Assembly (NCBI RefSeq): GCF_003719335.1
Contig: NZ_RIAS01000010.1
Span: forward strand, 216,643-280,642
Origin: Paenibacillus amylolyticus
GTDB lineage: Bacteria; Bacillota; Bacilli; Paenibacillales; Paenibacillaceae
Length of the DNA stretch: 64,000 nt
Reading direction: 5' to 3'
Under the pieces are notes generated by a model, which saw only the letters and a program-made list of their open reading frames with translations, was not told the DNA's origin and ran no database searches. Shown in pieces: positions 1 to 7,456 of the stretch. The position numbers were made by a program, and so were the translations under genes. How positions within the stretch are numbered: the stretch's first letter is position 1; the number at the start of each line of letters is the position of its first letter.

Positions 1-411
1 CTGCCGGGAATCGTGATTGCGACGTTATTTATCACCTTTCCTTTTGTGGCGAGAGAGTTGATTCCACTGATGGAGGATCAAGGCACGCGAGAAGAAGAAG
101 CGGCTGTAACACTTGGAGCCTCCGGGTGGCGCATCTTCTGGAGCGTGACACTACCCAATATTAAATGGGGACTTCTCTACGGAATTATCCTGTGTAATGC
201 ACGTGCTATGGGTGAGTTTGGAGCAGTGTCGGTTGTATCCGGACACATTCGTGGAGAAACCAATACCTTGCCGCTTCACGTAGAGATTTTGTATAACGAA
301 TATCAGTTTTCCGCCTCATTTGCCGTTGCTTCGCTACTGTTAATCTTGGCTTTAGCTACGTTGCTGCTCAAGAGCTGGCTTGGTCATAAAGCTGTTTCGG
401 AAAAGGCATAG
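1..411 (+). CDS. cysW: Sulfate/thiosulfate ABC transporter permease CysW (3' part)
   Basis: The gene is cut by the window start; only the last 136 codons are present. The protein is the C-terminal part of a binding-protein-dependent permease of the CysW type. It forms one half of the membrane channel that imports sulfate or thiosulfate. The visible EAA loop reads EEEAAVTLGASGWRIFWSVT, the site where the permease contacts the ATPase CysA. It is followed by the typical GEFGAVSVVSGHIRGET segment and a final hydrophobic helix ending in a short polar tail. The next gene on the same strand is a yezD-type gene, which often accompanies sulfate assimilation genes, so this is probably the last transporter gene of a cys operon extending to the left. 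Family assignment is firm. Sulfate specificity follows from family motifs, not from anything tested here. Confidence 0.9.
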   Translation: MPGIVIATLFITFPFVARELIPLMEDQGTREEEAAVTLGASGWRIFWSVTLPNIKWGLLYGIILCNARAMGEFGAVSVVSGHIRGETNTLPLHVEILYNEYQFSASFAVASLLLILALATLLLKSWLGHKAVSEKA

Positions 412-569
412 TGTTGCATCAAAATATCAATTGACAGCTGCTGGAAGCCCTGATATTGTATAAACCAAGTATATAGGTTGGATAAGGATGAATTATAATT
501 CAACCTTTGAAACACAGGTGCGTACAGGATTAATAACGGGTGATCACCCGAGAAGAGGAGGCGGCTCAA

Positions 570-803
570 GTGGCTAAGCCGTTAAAAGTGGATGAGGTAT
601 GGTTAAACCGAATTGCCGGGCAGCTGGATGACATGGAATTTGGTTCTTTGCACATCGTGGTACATGAGGGACAAATTGTGCAGATGGAGCGAACCGAGCG
701 TAAGCGTTTTGAAAATACGTCCTCAGGCAGCGCCTCCAAATCCGGGGCTAGAAGCAGCTCCGCCCGTTCCGTTCGTGGATCAAACGCGAGTGCGAAAGGG
801 TAA
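570..803 (+). CDS. yezD: YezD-family small protein (DUF2292)
   Basis: This is a 77-residue protein of the YezD/DUF2292 family. Its biochemical role is unknown, but family members usually sit beside sulfur assimilation genes, and here it follows cysW. The GTG at 570 was chosen because AGAGGAGG lies 8 bases upstream; the ATG at 540 in the same frame has no ribosome site. The conserved core is residues 1-45 (WLNRIAGQLDDMEFGSLHIVVHEGQIVQ), predicted as a compact helix and strands. The remaining third is a Ser/Ala/Arg-rich tail that looks disordered and basic. A clear terminator follows at 859, so the sulfur operon probably ends here. Confidence 0.8.
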   Translation: MAKPLKVDEVWLNRIAGQLDDMEFGSLHIVVHEGQIVQMERTERKRFENTSSGSASKSGARSSSARSVRGSNASAKG

Positions 804-858
804 TAGTCGTTCTTCCTAAGAAAATCCTGTGTTACATGCTTGATTCGGAAAATAAACA

Positions 859-899
859 GGCTGTCCCTATCGTCGTGATGACATAGGGACAGCCATTTT
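859..899 (+). terminator. Rho-independent terminator after yezD
   Basis: A perfect 12-base stem (GGCTGTCCCTAT at 859-870 pairing with ATAGGGACAGCC at 883-894) is followed by ATTTTT. It closes the cysW-yezD transcript. Confidence 0.85.
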
Positions 900-942
900 T
901 GTGTGCATATGGAGGCTGGGCTTTTCACTTCGAGCCTGTGAA

Positions 943-1863
943 CTAGTCGGATGCCGATACAGATCTGCGAGGTGTCACAGGGGAGTGAGTATCCTCTACT
1001 GCAGCCTCATTTCCTGGTGTAGCCATACTGCTATAGCTACTGTTCTCATCTATTTCTGCGTGTCCGGCATATGGGCGTTCACTGCGGGAGCGTGATCCGG
1101 TTAACCCGAATCCGGAAACAAACAGAATAAGCTGCAGAGCAAGGGCATAAGGTGCCGCCGCAAGTCCGATCAGATGAAGCAAAGAGCAGAGTGCGATCAA
1201 GAGGGATAGCCATTTGACCAGTGCTCCTGAAGTGCCACGCTTTGGACTGGACCAAAGCAGATAACCGTATAGTATCGTAAGCATGAGGGAAATGGCCTGA
1301 AACCACGGCAACAGGTTATCCCAGGAATCTACGGACGTACTAGCGATACGCTTTGTGTAGAACAAGTTTCCGATTAAAAGTGCCGTGGCTGCGAGTGCAG
1401 CAGGTTCGGCGGCAGGCCTGAGAATGGCCCAGATCACACGGCCCCAGTGCAACGAATATGTATTTCGGCTGAGTTCATCCGATAGTGCAGTGCACTCCCG
1501 TTCAAGTGCTTTACCCATCAGAGCAAGCCTGGCGGCATCTTCATTTTTAACGCAGTCACGAATCTGATCCTGAAGCTGCGGGGAGAGGCATGAGGCCGTT
1601 TTGCAGGCTTGCATCGCTTGTAACAACTCATGATGTTCCTGCGCGGTAGCTTCATATTTTCGTTGTTCCCAAATGGTAAGTAGTCCCAAAAGGCCTGTGC
1701 TTATGTATAATGTATCTCGTATCCTCTGCATATGCCTTTCATGGCTGCGCCGAATTTCTGTGGCGGACCATAGATAAGTTGCCAGAAGCAAAGCAGCAAC
1801 ACCAAGCAGTATAAACGTAGCATCGGGATGTGATAACAGGTTATCCAACCAACGTTGAAACAC
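943..1863 (-). CDS. Uncharacterised membrane protein
   Basis: I do not recognise this 306-residue protein. The GTG start at 1863 is preceded by AAAGGAGG at a 9-base distance. There is a hydrophobic helix at about residues 15-35 and another near 50-62, then a soluble helical segment with four cysteines between about 85 and 127 (CKTASC, DCV, ECT). At least three more membrane helices follow at about 145-255. The last 50 residues are polar, Ser/Arg-rich and probably disordered. The gene stands alone, convergent with yezD and divergent from the Imm11 array. The paired cysteines suggest an extracytoplasmic loop with disulfides, but that is inference only. Confidence 0.6.
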   Translation of the reverse strand: MFQRWLDNLLSHPDATFILLGVAALLLATYLWSATEIRRSHERHMQRIRDTLYISTGLLGLLTIWEQRKYEATAQEHHELLQAMQACKTASCLSPQLQDQIRDCVKNEDAARLALMGKALERECTALSDELSRNTYSLHWGRVIWAILRPAAEPAALAATALLIGNLFYTKRIASTSVDSWDNLLPWFQAISLMLTILYGYLLWSSPKRGTSGALVKWLSLLIALCSLLHLIGLAAAPYALALQLILFVSGFGLTGSRSRSERPYAGHAEIDENSSYSSMATPGNEAAVEDTHSPVTPRRSVSASD

Positions 1864-1997
1864 GATATTTCCTCCTTTACAACCAACTTGACGTATCTGA
1901 ACACGCTTTACGCAAGCCTTCTCTCACTATTACACAGGAAGTAGATGAATTCAAGCAGTTGAATCATTGGATCAAGAAAAAATGAGGAGGGGATTTT

Positions 1998-2807
1998 TTG
2001 AAGTTATATGAACTAAGACATAAAGATAGTTGTATGGAGTTGCAGATTTTAGATTGGGATCACGAGTTGGCTTCAAGATTTAGCGGGGATATAAAAGGTG
2101 GAATCTGGACTCCAACTACTGTGAAAACATTGTACAAAAAAAGACATAGTGACTTTCCTAGCTTGATTATAGGGAAACCAATTATAAATGGAAACGTTAA
2201 AACTGTGCTTGAATCCTACATCTCCAAGGAAGTAGAGATTCTCCCTTTAAAGCATAATGAACTAGAATTATATGTAATAAATGTTACAAATGTATTGGAC
2301 TGCGTGGATTGGAATCGTTCCGATATAAGGAGGAAAAGAGACGGATCATGGGCAGGGTTTGATAACATAGTGTTTGATTTTATTAAAATCCCAGCGGATA
2401 CATATATGTTTAAAATAAAAGAGACCGCCACCGTAGAGGTGTTCGTTACCGATCTATTCAAACAAGTGGTGGAAGAACATAAATTCAAAGGTTTGAATTT
2501 CAACGTAGTATATGACTCCGAGTTTACCCAAGAGAAGGAAGACGAACAACAACGATTGTATGAGCAAGCACTTGAATCGATCGAACAAAACAAAGGAAAA
2601 GAGTATGCCTATGAGGATGCCCGTGAACTTGTGGACCAGGGAAAAACGATGATTAGCGGGCGATGGAAAATGAAGCTGGATGATCAAGGGCAATTTTGGC
2701 TGGGTGAGTTGCTGAAAGATTTGTCCTATCAATGGATGATGCCAACGTATATTCCACCAGTGTTGTTATTGGAATCTTGGCATGAATCTAATCTTCTGGA
2801 ACAATGA
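1998..2807 (+). CDS. Imm11-type (DUF1629) immunity protein, copy 1
   Basis: First of three tandem paralogs, 269 residues, starting with TTG behind GAGGAGGGGA. The central region matches what is known of the Imm11 family (immunity to MXAN_0049-type polymorphic toxins): VTNVLDCVDWNRSDI at about residues 95-110, then PADTYMFKIKET and VFVTDLFKQVVEEHKFKGL. The last 85-90 residues are a separate charged helical module (EQNKGKEYAYEDARELVDQG ... SGRWKMKLDDQGQFW) that is nearly identical in all three copies. No toxin gene lies within this window, so the role as antidote is inferred from family. The gene is clearly more AT-rich than the flanking metabolic genes, which suggests acquisition by transfer. 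Confidence 0.75.
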   Translation: MKLYELRHKDSCMELQILDWDHELASRFSGDIKGGIWTPTTVKTLYKKRHSDFPSLIIGKPIINGNVKTVLESYISKEVEILPLKHNELELYVINVTNVLDCVDWNRSDIRRKRDGSWAGFDNIVFDFIKIPADTYMFKIKETATVEVFVTDLFKQVVEEHKFKGLNFNVVYDSEFTQEKEDEQQRLYEQALESIEQNKGKEYAYEDARELVDQGKTMISGRWKMKLDDQGQFWLGELLKDLSYQWMMPTYIPPVLLLESWHESNLLEQ

Positions 2808-4605
2808 ACATGTGAAATTAACCTATTTCTATGCTCCTACCCTATAGAATTGAGTGTGTGCGTAAGGGGTTACTCGAAGGAAGATTAGAATTGGGGATTA
2901 GGTAATTTATTAGCGAGGTGGACAATATAAAAGTTTATAAATTTACAAATGATCAAAAATCGAAATTATTAGCAGCAGTCGATAATGATGATCACCCAAT
3001 TAATAGTGATTTTCATGGTGAATCTAAGTTAACGGAATGGACCAGTATAAATTTAGAAACTCTCTACAAAAGAACGTATAATGATTTTCCTGATTATGTT
3101 ATTGGTAAGCCTATAATCTCAAAAAGAGTGAAAGAGGCGATGGACAAAGATCAATTATTAGAAGGTGAAGTGGAGTTTCTACCTTTAACAAATGATAATG
3201 AAGAATTGTTTATGCTCAATGTCGTTAATGTTTTGGATTGTGTTGATTATAACCGTTCTGAGATTGGGAGATTTAAAGACGGATCATGGGCCCGTTTTAA
3301 CAAGCTTGTATTTGATCCTGCCAAAATACCTCATGGAACGTGTATGTTTAAGATTAAGGAAACTCCAGGTGTACAGGTTTTTGTTACTGAAAAGTTTAAA
3401 CAATGGGTTGAGGAGCATAAATTCAAAGGACTTAGTTTTTCCCAAGTGTATGATGCTGACTTTACTGAGGAAATGGAAGCGGAGCAGCAGCGAATATATG
3501 ATGCTGCACTTGAATTGATAGAACAAAACAAAGGAAAAGAGTATGCCTATGAGGATGCACGTGAACTTGTGGATCAGGGAAAAACGATGATCAGCGGGCG
3601 ATGGAAAATGAAGCTGGATGATCAGGGAAGATTTTGGCTGGGTGAGTTGCTGAGAGATTTGTCCTATCAATGGATAATGCCAATGTACATTCCACCAGTC
3701 TTGTTATTGGAATCCTGGCATGAGGCTGATCTTCTGGAACAATAAGCACGTGAAATTAACCTATTACTATGCCCCTACCCTATAGAAATGTTAGAAAGAA
3801 GATGAGGATACTGAAAGTCTACAAACTGAGTGGCCATCAGAAAAGTATGGATATAAATTTAGAAAATTCAGAGCACCTGCTTAATTCTGATTTTAATGGT
3901 AGCCCGTTAAAAGAGCTTTGGGAACCAGTTAAGGTAGTCACGTTAAAAAAAAGAGTTTATCATGACTTCCCGGATTTTACGCTAGGAAAACTCATTGTGA
4001 CAGGTGAAGTAAGAGATGCATTGGTTTCTTTGTTACAGTCACATGTAGAGTTTCTTGAATTGTTGCATGACAGCTTGGATCTATACGCTGTTAATGTGGT
4101 CACTATCCTTGATTGTGTGGATTGGAAACGTTCGGATGTGATGTATACCTCTAGGGGGCGTTTCTCCAGGTTCAATAAAATATTCTTCGATGTATCTAAA
4201 ATACGAAACGGGACAGCGATTTTTAAGCTGAAGGAAACCGCATCTCACCAAATTTATGTAACAGAAGAATTTAAAGAATTAGTGAATCAGCATAAGTTTA
4301 AAGGGCTTGATTTTACGCTAATTTTTGACTCCGAATTTACCCAAGAGAAGGAAGATGAGCAGCAACGATTGTATGATGCTGCACTTGAATTGATAGAACA
4401 AAACAAAGGAAAAGAGTATGCCTATGAGGATGCCCGTGAACTTGTGGATCAGGGAAAAACGATGATCAGCGGGCGATGGAAAATGAAGCTGGATGATCAA
4501 GGGCAATTTTGGCTGGGTGAGTTGCTGAAAGATTTGTCCTATCAATGGATGATGCCAACGTATATTCCACCAGTGTTGTTATTCGAATCTTGGCATGAGG
4601 TCAAG
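2533..4605 (+). repeat. Homogenised 3' ends of the three Imm11 genes
   Basis: A segment of about 260-310 bases is repeated at 2533-2849, 3481-3787 and about 4345-4605. In copies 1 and 2 the similarity continues past the stop codon for roughly 40 bases to CCTACCCTATAGAA. Copy 3 loses it just before the stop. The upstream two thirds of each gene are far more divergent, so the repeat behaves as a unit of its own. Confidence 0.85.
2918..3745 (+). CDS. Imm11-type (DUF1629) immunity protein, copy 2
   Basis: Second tandem paralog, 275 residues, starting with GTG at 2918. The upstream ribosome site is weak, so translation may be low. The Imm11 core is present: VVNVLDCVDYNRSEI, PHGTCMFKIKET, VFVTEKFKQWVEEHKFKGL. 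The N-terminal 180 residues differ considerably from copies 1 and 3, whereas the C-terminal 80 residues are almost the same, as is the first 40 bases after the stop codon. This pattern fits duplication followed by diversification of the toxin-recognition part, with the tail kept uniform by recombination. Function as a toxin antidote is inferred from family only. Confidence 0.75.
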   Translation: MDNIKVYKFTNDQKSKLLAAVDNDDHPINSDFHGESKLTEWTSINLETLYKRTYNDFPDYVIGKPIISKRVKEAMDKDQLLEGEVEFLPLTNDNEELFMLNVVNVLDCVDYNRSEIGRFKDGSWARFNKLVFDPAKIPHGTCMFKIKETPGVQVFVTEKFKQWVEEHKFKGLSFSQVYDADFTEEMEAEQQRIYDAALELIEQNKGKEYAYEDARELVDQGKTMISGRWKMKLDDQGRFWLGELLRDLSYQWIMPMYIPPVLLLESWHEADLLEQ

Positions 4606-4632
4606 TCATCAGAAAAATGTCATAGGTTATGA
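3802..4632 (+). CDS. Imm11-type (DUF1629) immunity protein, copy 3
   Basis: Third tandem paralog, about 276 residues. I chose the ATG at 3802 (MRILKVYKLSGHQ) because it aligns with the N-termini of the other two copies (MDNIKVYKFTNDQ, MKLYELRHKD). An upstream in-frame ATG at 3769 lies in the sequence duplicated from behind copy 1. The core reads VVTILDCVDWKRSDV, RNGTAIFKLKET, IYVTEEFKELVNQHKFKGL. The 89-residue tail differs from that of copy 1 at only four positions. The last ten residues (VKSSEKCHRL) depart from the common ending ADLLEQ/SNLLEQ, so the extreme 3' end is different. Likely an immunity protein, with no cognate toxin visible. Confidence 0.75.
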   Translation: MRILKVYKLSGHQKSMDINLENSEHLLNSDFNGSPLKELWEPVKVVTLKKRVYHDFPDFTLGKLIVTGEVRDALVSLLQSHVEFLELLHDSLDLYAVNVVTILDCVDWKRSDVMYTSRGRFSRFNKIFFDVSKIRNGTAIFKLKETASHQIYVTEEFKELVNQHKFKGLDFTLIFDSEFTQEKEDEQQRLYDAALELIEQNKGKEYAYEDARELVDQGKTMISGRWKMKLDDQGQFWLGELLKDLSYQWMMPTYIPPVLLFESWHEVKSSEKCHRL

Positions 4633-4700
4633 AGGAATTAAAAGCTAGGATTTAGAATTAATTCTGGTTATAGAGATTCTAACAGGAAGGGGAGCATTGG

Positions 4701-5114
4701 ATGGATGAGGTAAAAATTGAACATGCACCGCCGGCTGCGGTTGAATATTTGGCATTGCGGCAGATTGCCGGACTGAGTCCGATGAGCCGGGAGGGGGCTG
4801 AGATTGGGCTGCCGCGCAGCTTATTTGCGGTATGTTTGCGAGAAGCTGATGTTCTCATCGGGATGGGACGTGTCATTGGGGATGGTGGTTGTTTTTTTCA
4901 AGTGGTCGATATTGCAGTGCATCCTGATCTTCAAGGGAAGGGATACGGGAAACTGATTATGATCGAAATTATGAACTATTTGCGTGAAGCCGTGCCTGCG
5001 CGGGGGTTGGTCAGCCTGCTGGCCGATGTGCCTGCGGATCGTCTGTATGCTCAATTTGGTTTTGAATATACGAGCCCGAAATCAGAAGGCATGTGGTGGA
5101 GACAGGGAGAGTAA
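4701..5114 (+). CDS. GNAT-family N-acetyltransferase
   Basis: A 137-residue single-domain GNAT protein. The acetyl-CoA binding motif A is visible as VVDIAVHPDLQGKGYGKLIM (about residues 68-88), with the pyrophosphate-loop pattern QGKGYG. Near the C-terminus ADRLYAQFGFEYTSP matches the usual motif B region. The ATG is preceded by AGGAAGGGGA. The substrate cannot be told from sequence; the small size and fold are typical of enzymes acting on small molecules or protein N-termini. It is a separate transcription unit, ending in a terminator at 5171. Confidence 0.85.
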   Translation: MDEVKIEHAPPAAVEYLALRQIAGLSPMSREGAEIGLPRSLFAVCLREADVLIGMGRVIGDGGCFFQVVDIAVHPDLQGKGYGKLIMIEIMNYLREAVPARGLVSLLADVPADRLYAQFGFEYTSPKSEGMWWRQGE

Positions 5115-5170
5115 AGTTTTAACCGGAACCTAACAACAAAAAGCCGATGTCATAAAAATAACGACCATAG

Positions 5171-5196
5171 ACCTTTGGGAAACCAAAGGTTTTTTG
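5171..5196 (+). terminator. Rho-independent terminator after the GNAT gene
   Basis: The stem ACCTTTGG / CCAAAGGT is closed by a 4-base loop and followed by TTTTTT. Confidence 0.8.
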
Positions 5197-5368
5197 CTTT
5201 ACAACCATATTTTTACATGATAATGTAAAATAAATACAATTTACGATTTACGAATTACAAATTATAAATTCTGAATACAAGTTCAACTACTTAAACTAGG
5301 TTATACAAATCTAACGAATGATCTTTTTGTGACCTATGCCAGCAATTCACAATGAGAATGGAGGAAAT

Positions 5369-5752
5369 ATGTTGAACAAAAATCAAAAAATACAGTTCAA
5401 TCAAATGGTCGAGCGATCGATGGAGCAGGCCGCTAAAAATCTTTCAGGCACCAAGGGGGTGGTTTCTGTTCGATTAAGTCAGGATGAGATTGATGTGATC
5501 GACCAAATGGTGTTTCTGGAACTCGCCAAAAACCGCTCGGATGCGACTGCGATGCTGATTCGGGAAGGAATTCGCACTCACCAGACGCTGTTTCACGAGA
5601 TGCAGGAGTACACGGCAGAACTGGAACAAGTCAAAGCCAAAATGCAACGCAGAATACAAGAATCGGGTCTGGTTGCTCGATTAAAACAAGCGGATGAACG
5701 TGGAGAGATTCCGATCGGAGGCGATGGAAATGAACCAGAAAACAACGAATAA
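5369..5752 (+). CDS. Ribbon-helix-helix type small regulator
   Basis: A 127-residue protein starting at ATG 5369 (or the adjacent TTG 5372), with GGAGG just upstream. Residues about 30-66 (VVSVRLSQDEIDVIDQMVFL, then KNRSDATAMLIREGI) match the beta-strand plus two-helix plan of ribbon-helix-helix DNA-binding proteins. The second half is a predicted coiled coil (MQEYTAELEQVKAKMQRRIQ). The gene overlaps the following MFS exporter by 23 bases, so it is probably a local repressor of that exporter. The 130 bases upstream are very AT-rich, with repeated TTACGA/TTACAAATTATAAATT motifs that could be the operator. The regulatory role is inference. Confidence 0.6.
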   Translation: MLNKNQKIQFNQMVERSMEQAAKNLSGTKGVVSVRLSQDEIDVIDQMVFLELAKNRSDATAMLIREGIRTHQTLFHEMQEYTAELEQVKAKMQRRIQESGLVARLKQADERGEIPIGGDGNEPENNE

Positions 5753-7025
5753 GACTGGCGAAGACGGCTACCTTGCCGTGTTGCGAATACCTTCCTTTAC
5801 AGTGCTACTCGTGGGCAGGCTTGTCTCCGGTGCAGGTCAGATTTTATTTTCCATGGCCACGATGTGGTACATCTTGCAGTTAACTGAATCCGCACTTGCT
5901 GCGGCATTGATTCCGATGCTTCCCTATTTGATCTATGCCTTCCTGGGCATCCCGCTTGCAACGATTAGTGACCGTCTGCCAAAGAAACAATTGCTGATCT
6001 GGACCGACATATGGAGAGCAGTTATTGCTTGTATCCTTGCGATTCTATTTCTGACGGGCAGCATGCTTCCGTGGCATATCTATGCGGCCAATCTGCTCAT
6101 TGCGATTCTCGGTTTCATGTTCAACCCTGCCACTCAGACGGTCATTCCGGCGATTCTGCCCAAACCGGCAGAGCAACTCGCTCCAGCCAATGCCCTATTG
6201 AACTCTTCCTCCAAAACGATAGAACTGCTCGGTTATGCCTTGGGAGGAATTTTAATTGCCTTCATCTCCGTACAGTCGATCCTGTTCATCTATGCGATCA
6301 CTTTTCTGTTATCCGCACTTGCTATTGCCTTTATTCGTATCCCTGCGACCAAAGTGGTCAAACAAAAAGGATTTTCAGGTTTTGTCAGAGACAGCATGCA
6401 GGGCATCACCTTTTTATTTTCGAACAAAGTTTTGGCATGCTGTATTATCTTTGGTGCCATTATCAATTTTGCAGGAGCCCCGCTACATATCTTCACGCCG
6501 ATTTTTGCCAATATGGTGCTTGAAGCCGGGCCACAAGGATATGGGTTGCTTCAATCTGCTTTTGCCGCTGGCAGTATCGTTGGTTCTTTGCTCAGTGGAA
6601 AGTATGCCAAACGTCTGTCACTAGCCCACTGGTTCTTAATCAGTTATCTGATCTCTGGCGCAAGCTTGCTGTTGATGCCGATGGTTCCTAACTTGTACTT
6701 TGCCATTGCTTGCTCTTTCCTGTTAATGCTGGGGCTTGCTCTTGTAAATGTACCGTTAGTCACTTCCATTCTGTTATCTACACCGGAAGAAAAAAGAGGA
6801 CGTGTCATGAATAGTATGGGGGTACTTATGAGTGGGGTGAGCAATCCGCTCGGCTTGTTACTCGGAGGATGGTTAATTGAAGCCTATAGTCCATCCTGGG
6901 TGTACATGGGAATCGGCATATTTGTTATTTTTATGGGCACAGCTAGTCTGTTCGTCAGACCTTTTCGAGAAGATCGAGCAGGACATACCTCACACAGAAA
7001 ATCCTCGATTCCGTCTGAAATTTGA
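5730..7025 (+). CDS. MFS transporter (MFS_3/EntS-like)
   Basis: A 431-residue major facilitator protein with about 12 hydrophobic helices. The ATG at 5730 was chosen because GGAGG lies 8 bases upstream; the ATG at 5724 is too close to it. Family signatures include GRLVSGAGQILFSMATMWYI in helix 1, SDRLPKKQ in the loop after helix 2, and PEEKRGRVMNSMGVLM near helix 10. This branch exports drugs or siderophore-like molecules by proton antiport. It is translationally coupled to the upstream ribbon-helix-helix gene. It lies 170 bases before a lanthipeptide precursor gene with no strong terminator between them, so it could serve as exporter for that product. Substrate unknown. Confidence 0.8.
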   Translation: MNQKTTNKTGEDGYLAVLRIPSFTVLLVGRLVSGAGQILFSMATMWYILQLTESALAAALIPMLPYLIYAFLGIPLATISDRLPKKQLLIWTDIWRAVIACILAILFLTGSMLPWHIYAANLLIAILGFMFNPATQTVIPAILPKPAEQLAPANALLNSSSKTIELLGYALGGILIAFISVQSILFIYAITFLLSALAIAFIRIPATKVVKQKGFSGFVRDSMQGITFLFSNKVLACCIIFGAIINFAGAPLHIFTPIFANMVLEAGPQGYGLLQSAFAAGSIVGSLLSGKYAKRLSLAHWFLISYLISGASLLLMPMVPNLYFAIACSFLLMLGLALVNVPLVTSILLSTPEEKRGRVMNSMGVLMSGVSNPLGLLLGGWLIEAYSPSWVYMGIGIFVIFMGTASLFVRPFREDRAGHTSHRKSSIPSEI

Positions 7026-7198
7026 TGTTAGATCATTCCTTTTTTTGAGGAAAAAACAAAGGTTATGACAGGTATTACAACTATATATGGATTACGTAAA
7101 TAATTTTTGTAAAAAAATTCAATTAAAAAGAAGGAATTTAAAATTTTATGTAGAATTTGGTTTATTAAGAGGGGGAGACAAATGGGAGGTAATTTATC

Positions 7199-7336
7199 AT
7201 GGAAAACAAGGAAATTTTATCTGTACAGGATTTGATGGCTCTGGAGGTTGAAGAGGATAACAACATGTTCGAAGAAACTAGCTTGTGTACAGTGTGCAGC
7301 TGGACAAGCTCACAAACAATCGTTGTAGAGGCTTAG
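7199..7336 (+). CDS. Lanthipeptide precursor peptide (LanA)
   Basis: A 45-residue peptide gene with GGGAGGT 8 bases before its ATG. It lies 120 bases upstream of a LanKC/LanL synthetase. The N-terminal part, MENKEILSVQDLMALEVEED, is an acidic amphipathic leader that resembles class III and IV leaders, which carry an (I/V)L.LQ.L..LE-type helix motif. The C-terminal core region holds LCTVCSWTSSQTIVVEA with two cysteines, three serines and three threonines; another Thr-Ser pair precedes it. There is no double-glycine and no proline in the whole peptide. Both cysteines lie ahead of most Ser/Thr residues, an unusual order for labionin rings. Precursor identity is inferred from position, ribosome site, leader character and core composition. 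The leader/core border is not fixed. Confidence 0.85.
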   Translation: MENKEILSVQDLMALEVEEDNNMFEETSLCTVCSWTSSQTIVVEA

Positions 7337-7456
7337 AACTCTTCATCGTCTCGAACCACTGAATGATTCTTTAAGATAAGTCTTTGATTTCGCATTACTA
7401 AACTAAAATAATTGTACCTCCCCCTCTTACTCTACTTCAAAAAGGAGTGATTCTCA

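Noticed and set aside
7020..7060. Terminator between the MFS gene and the lanthipeptide precursor
   Set aside because: Only a 5-base TTCCT/AGGAA stem is present; too weak to call.
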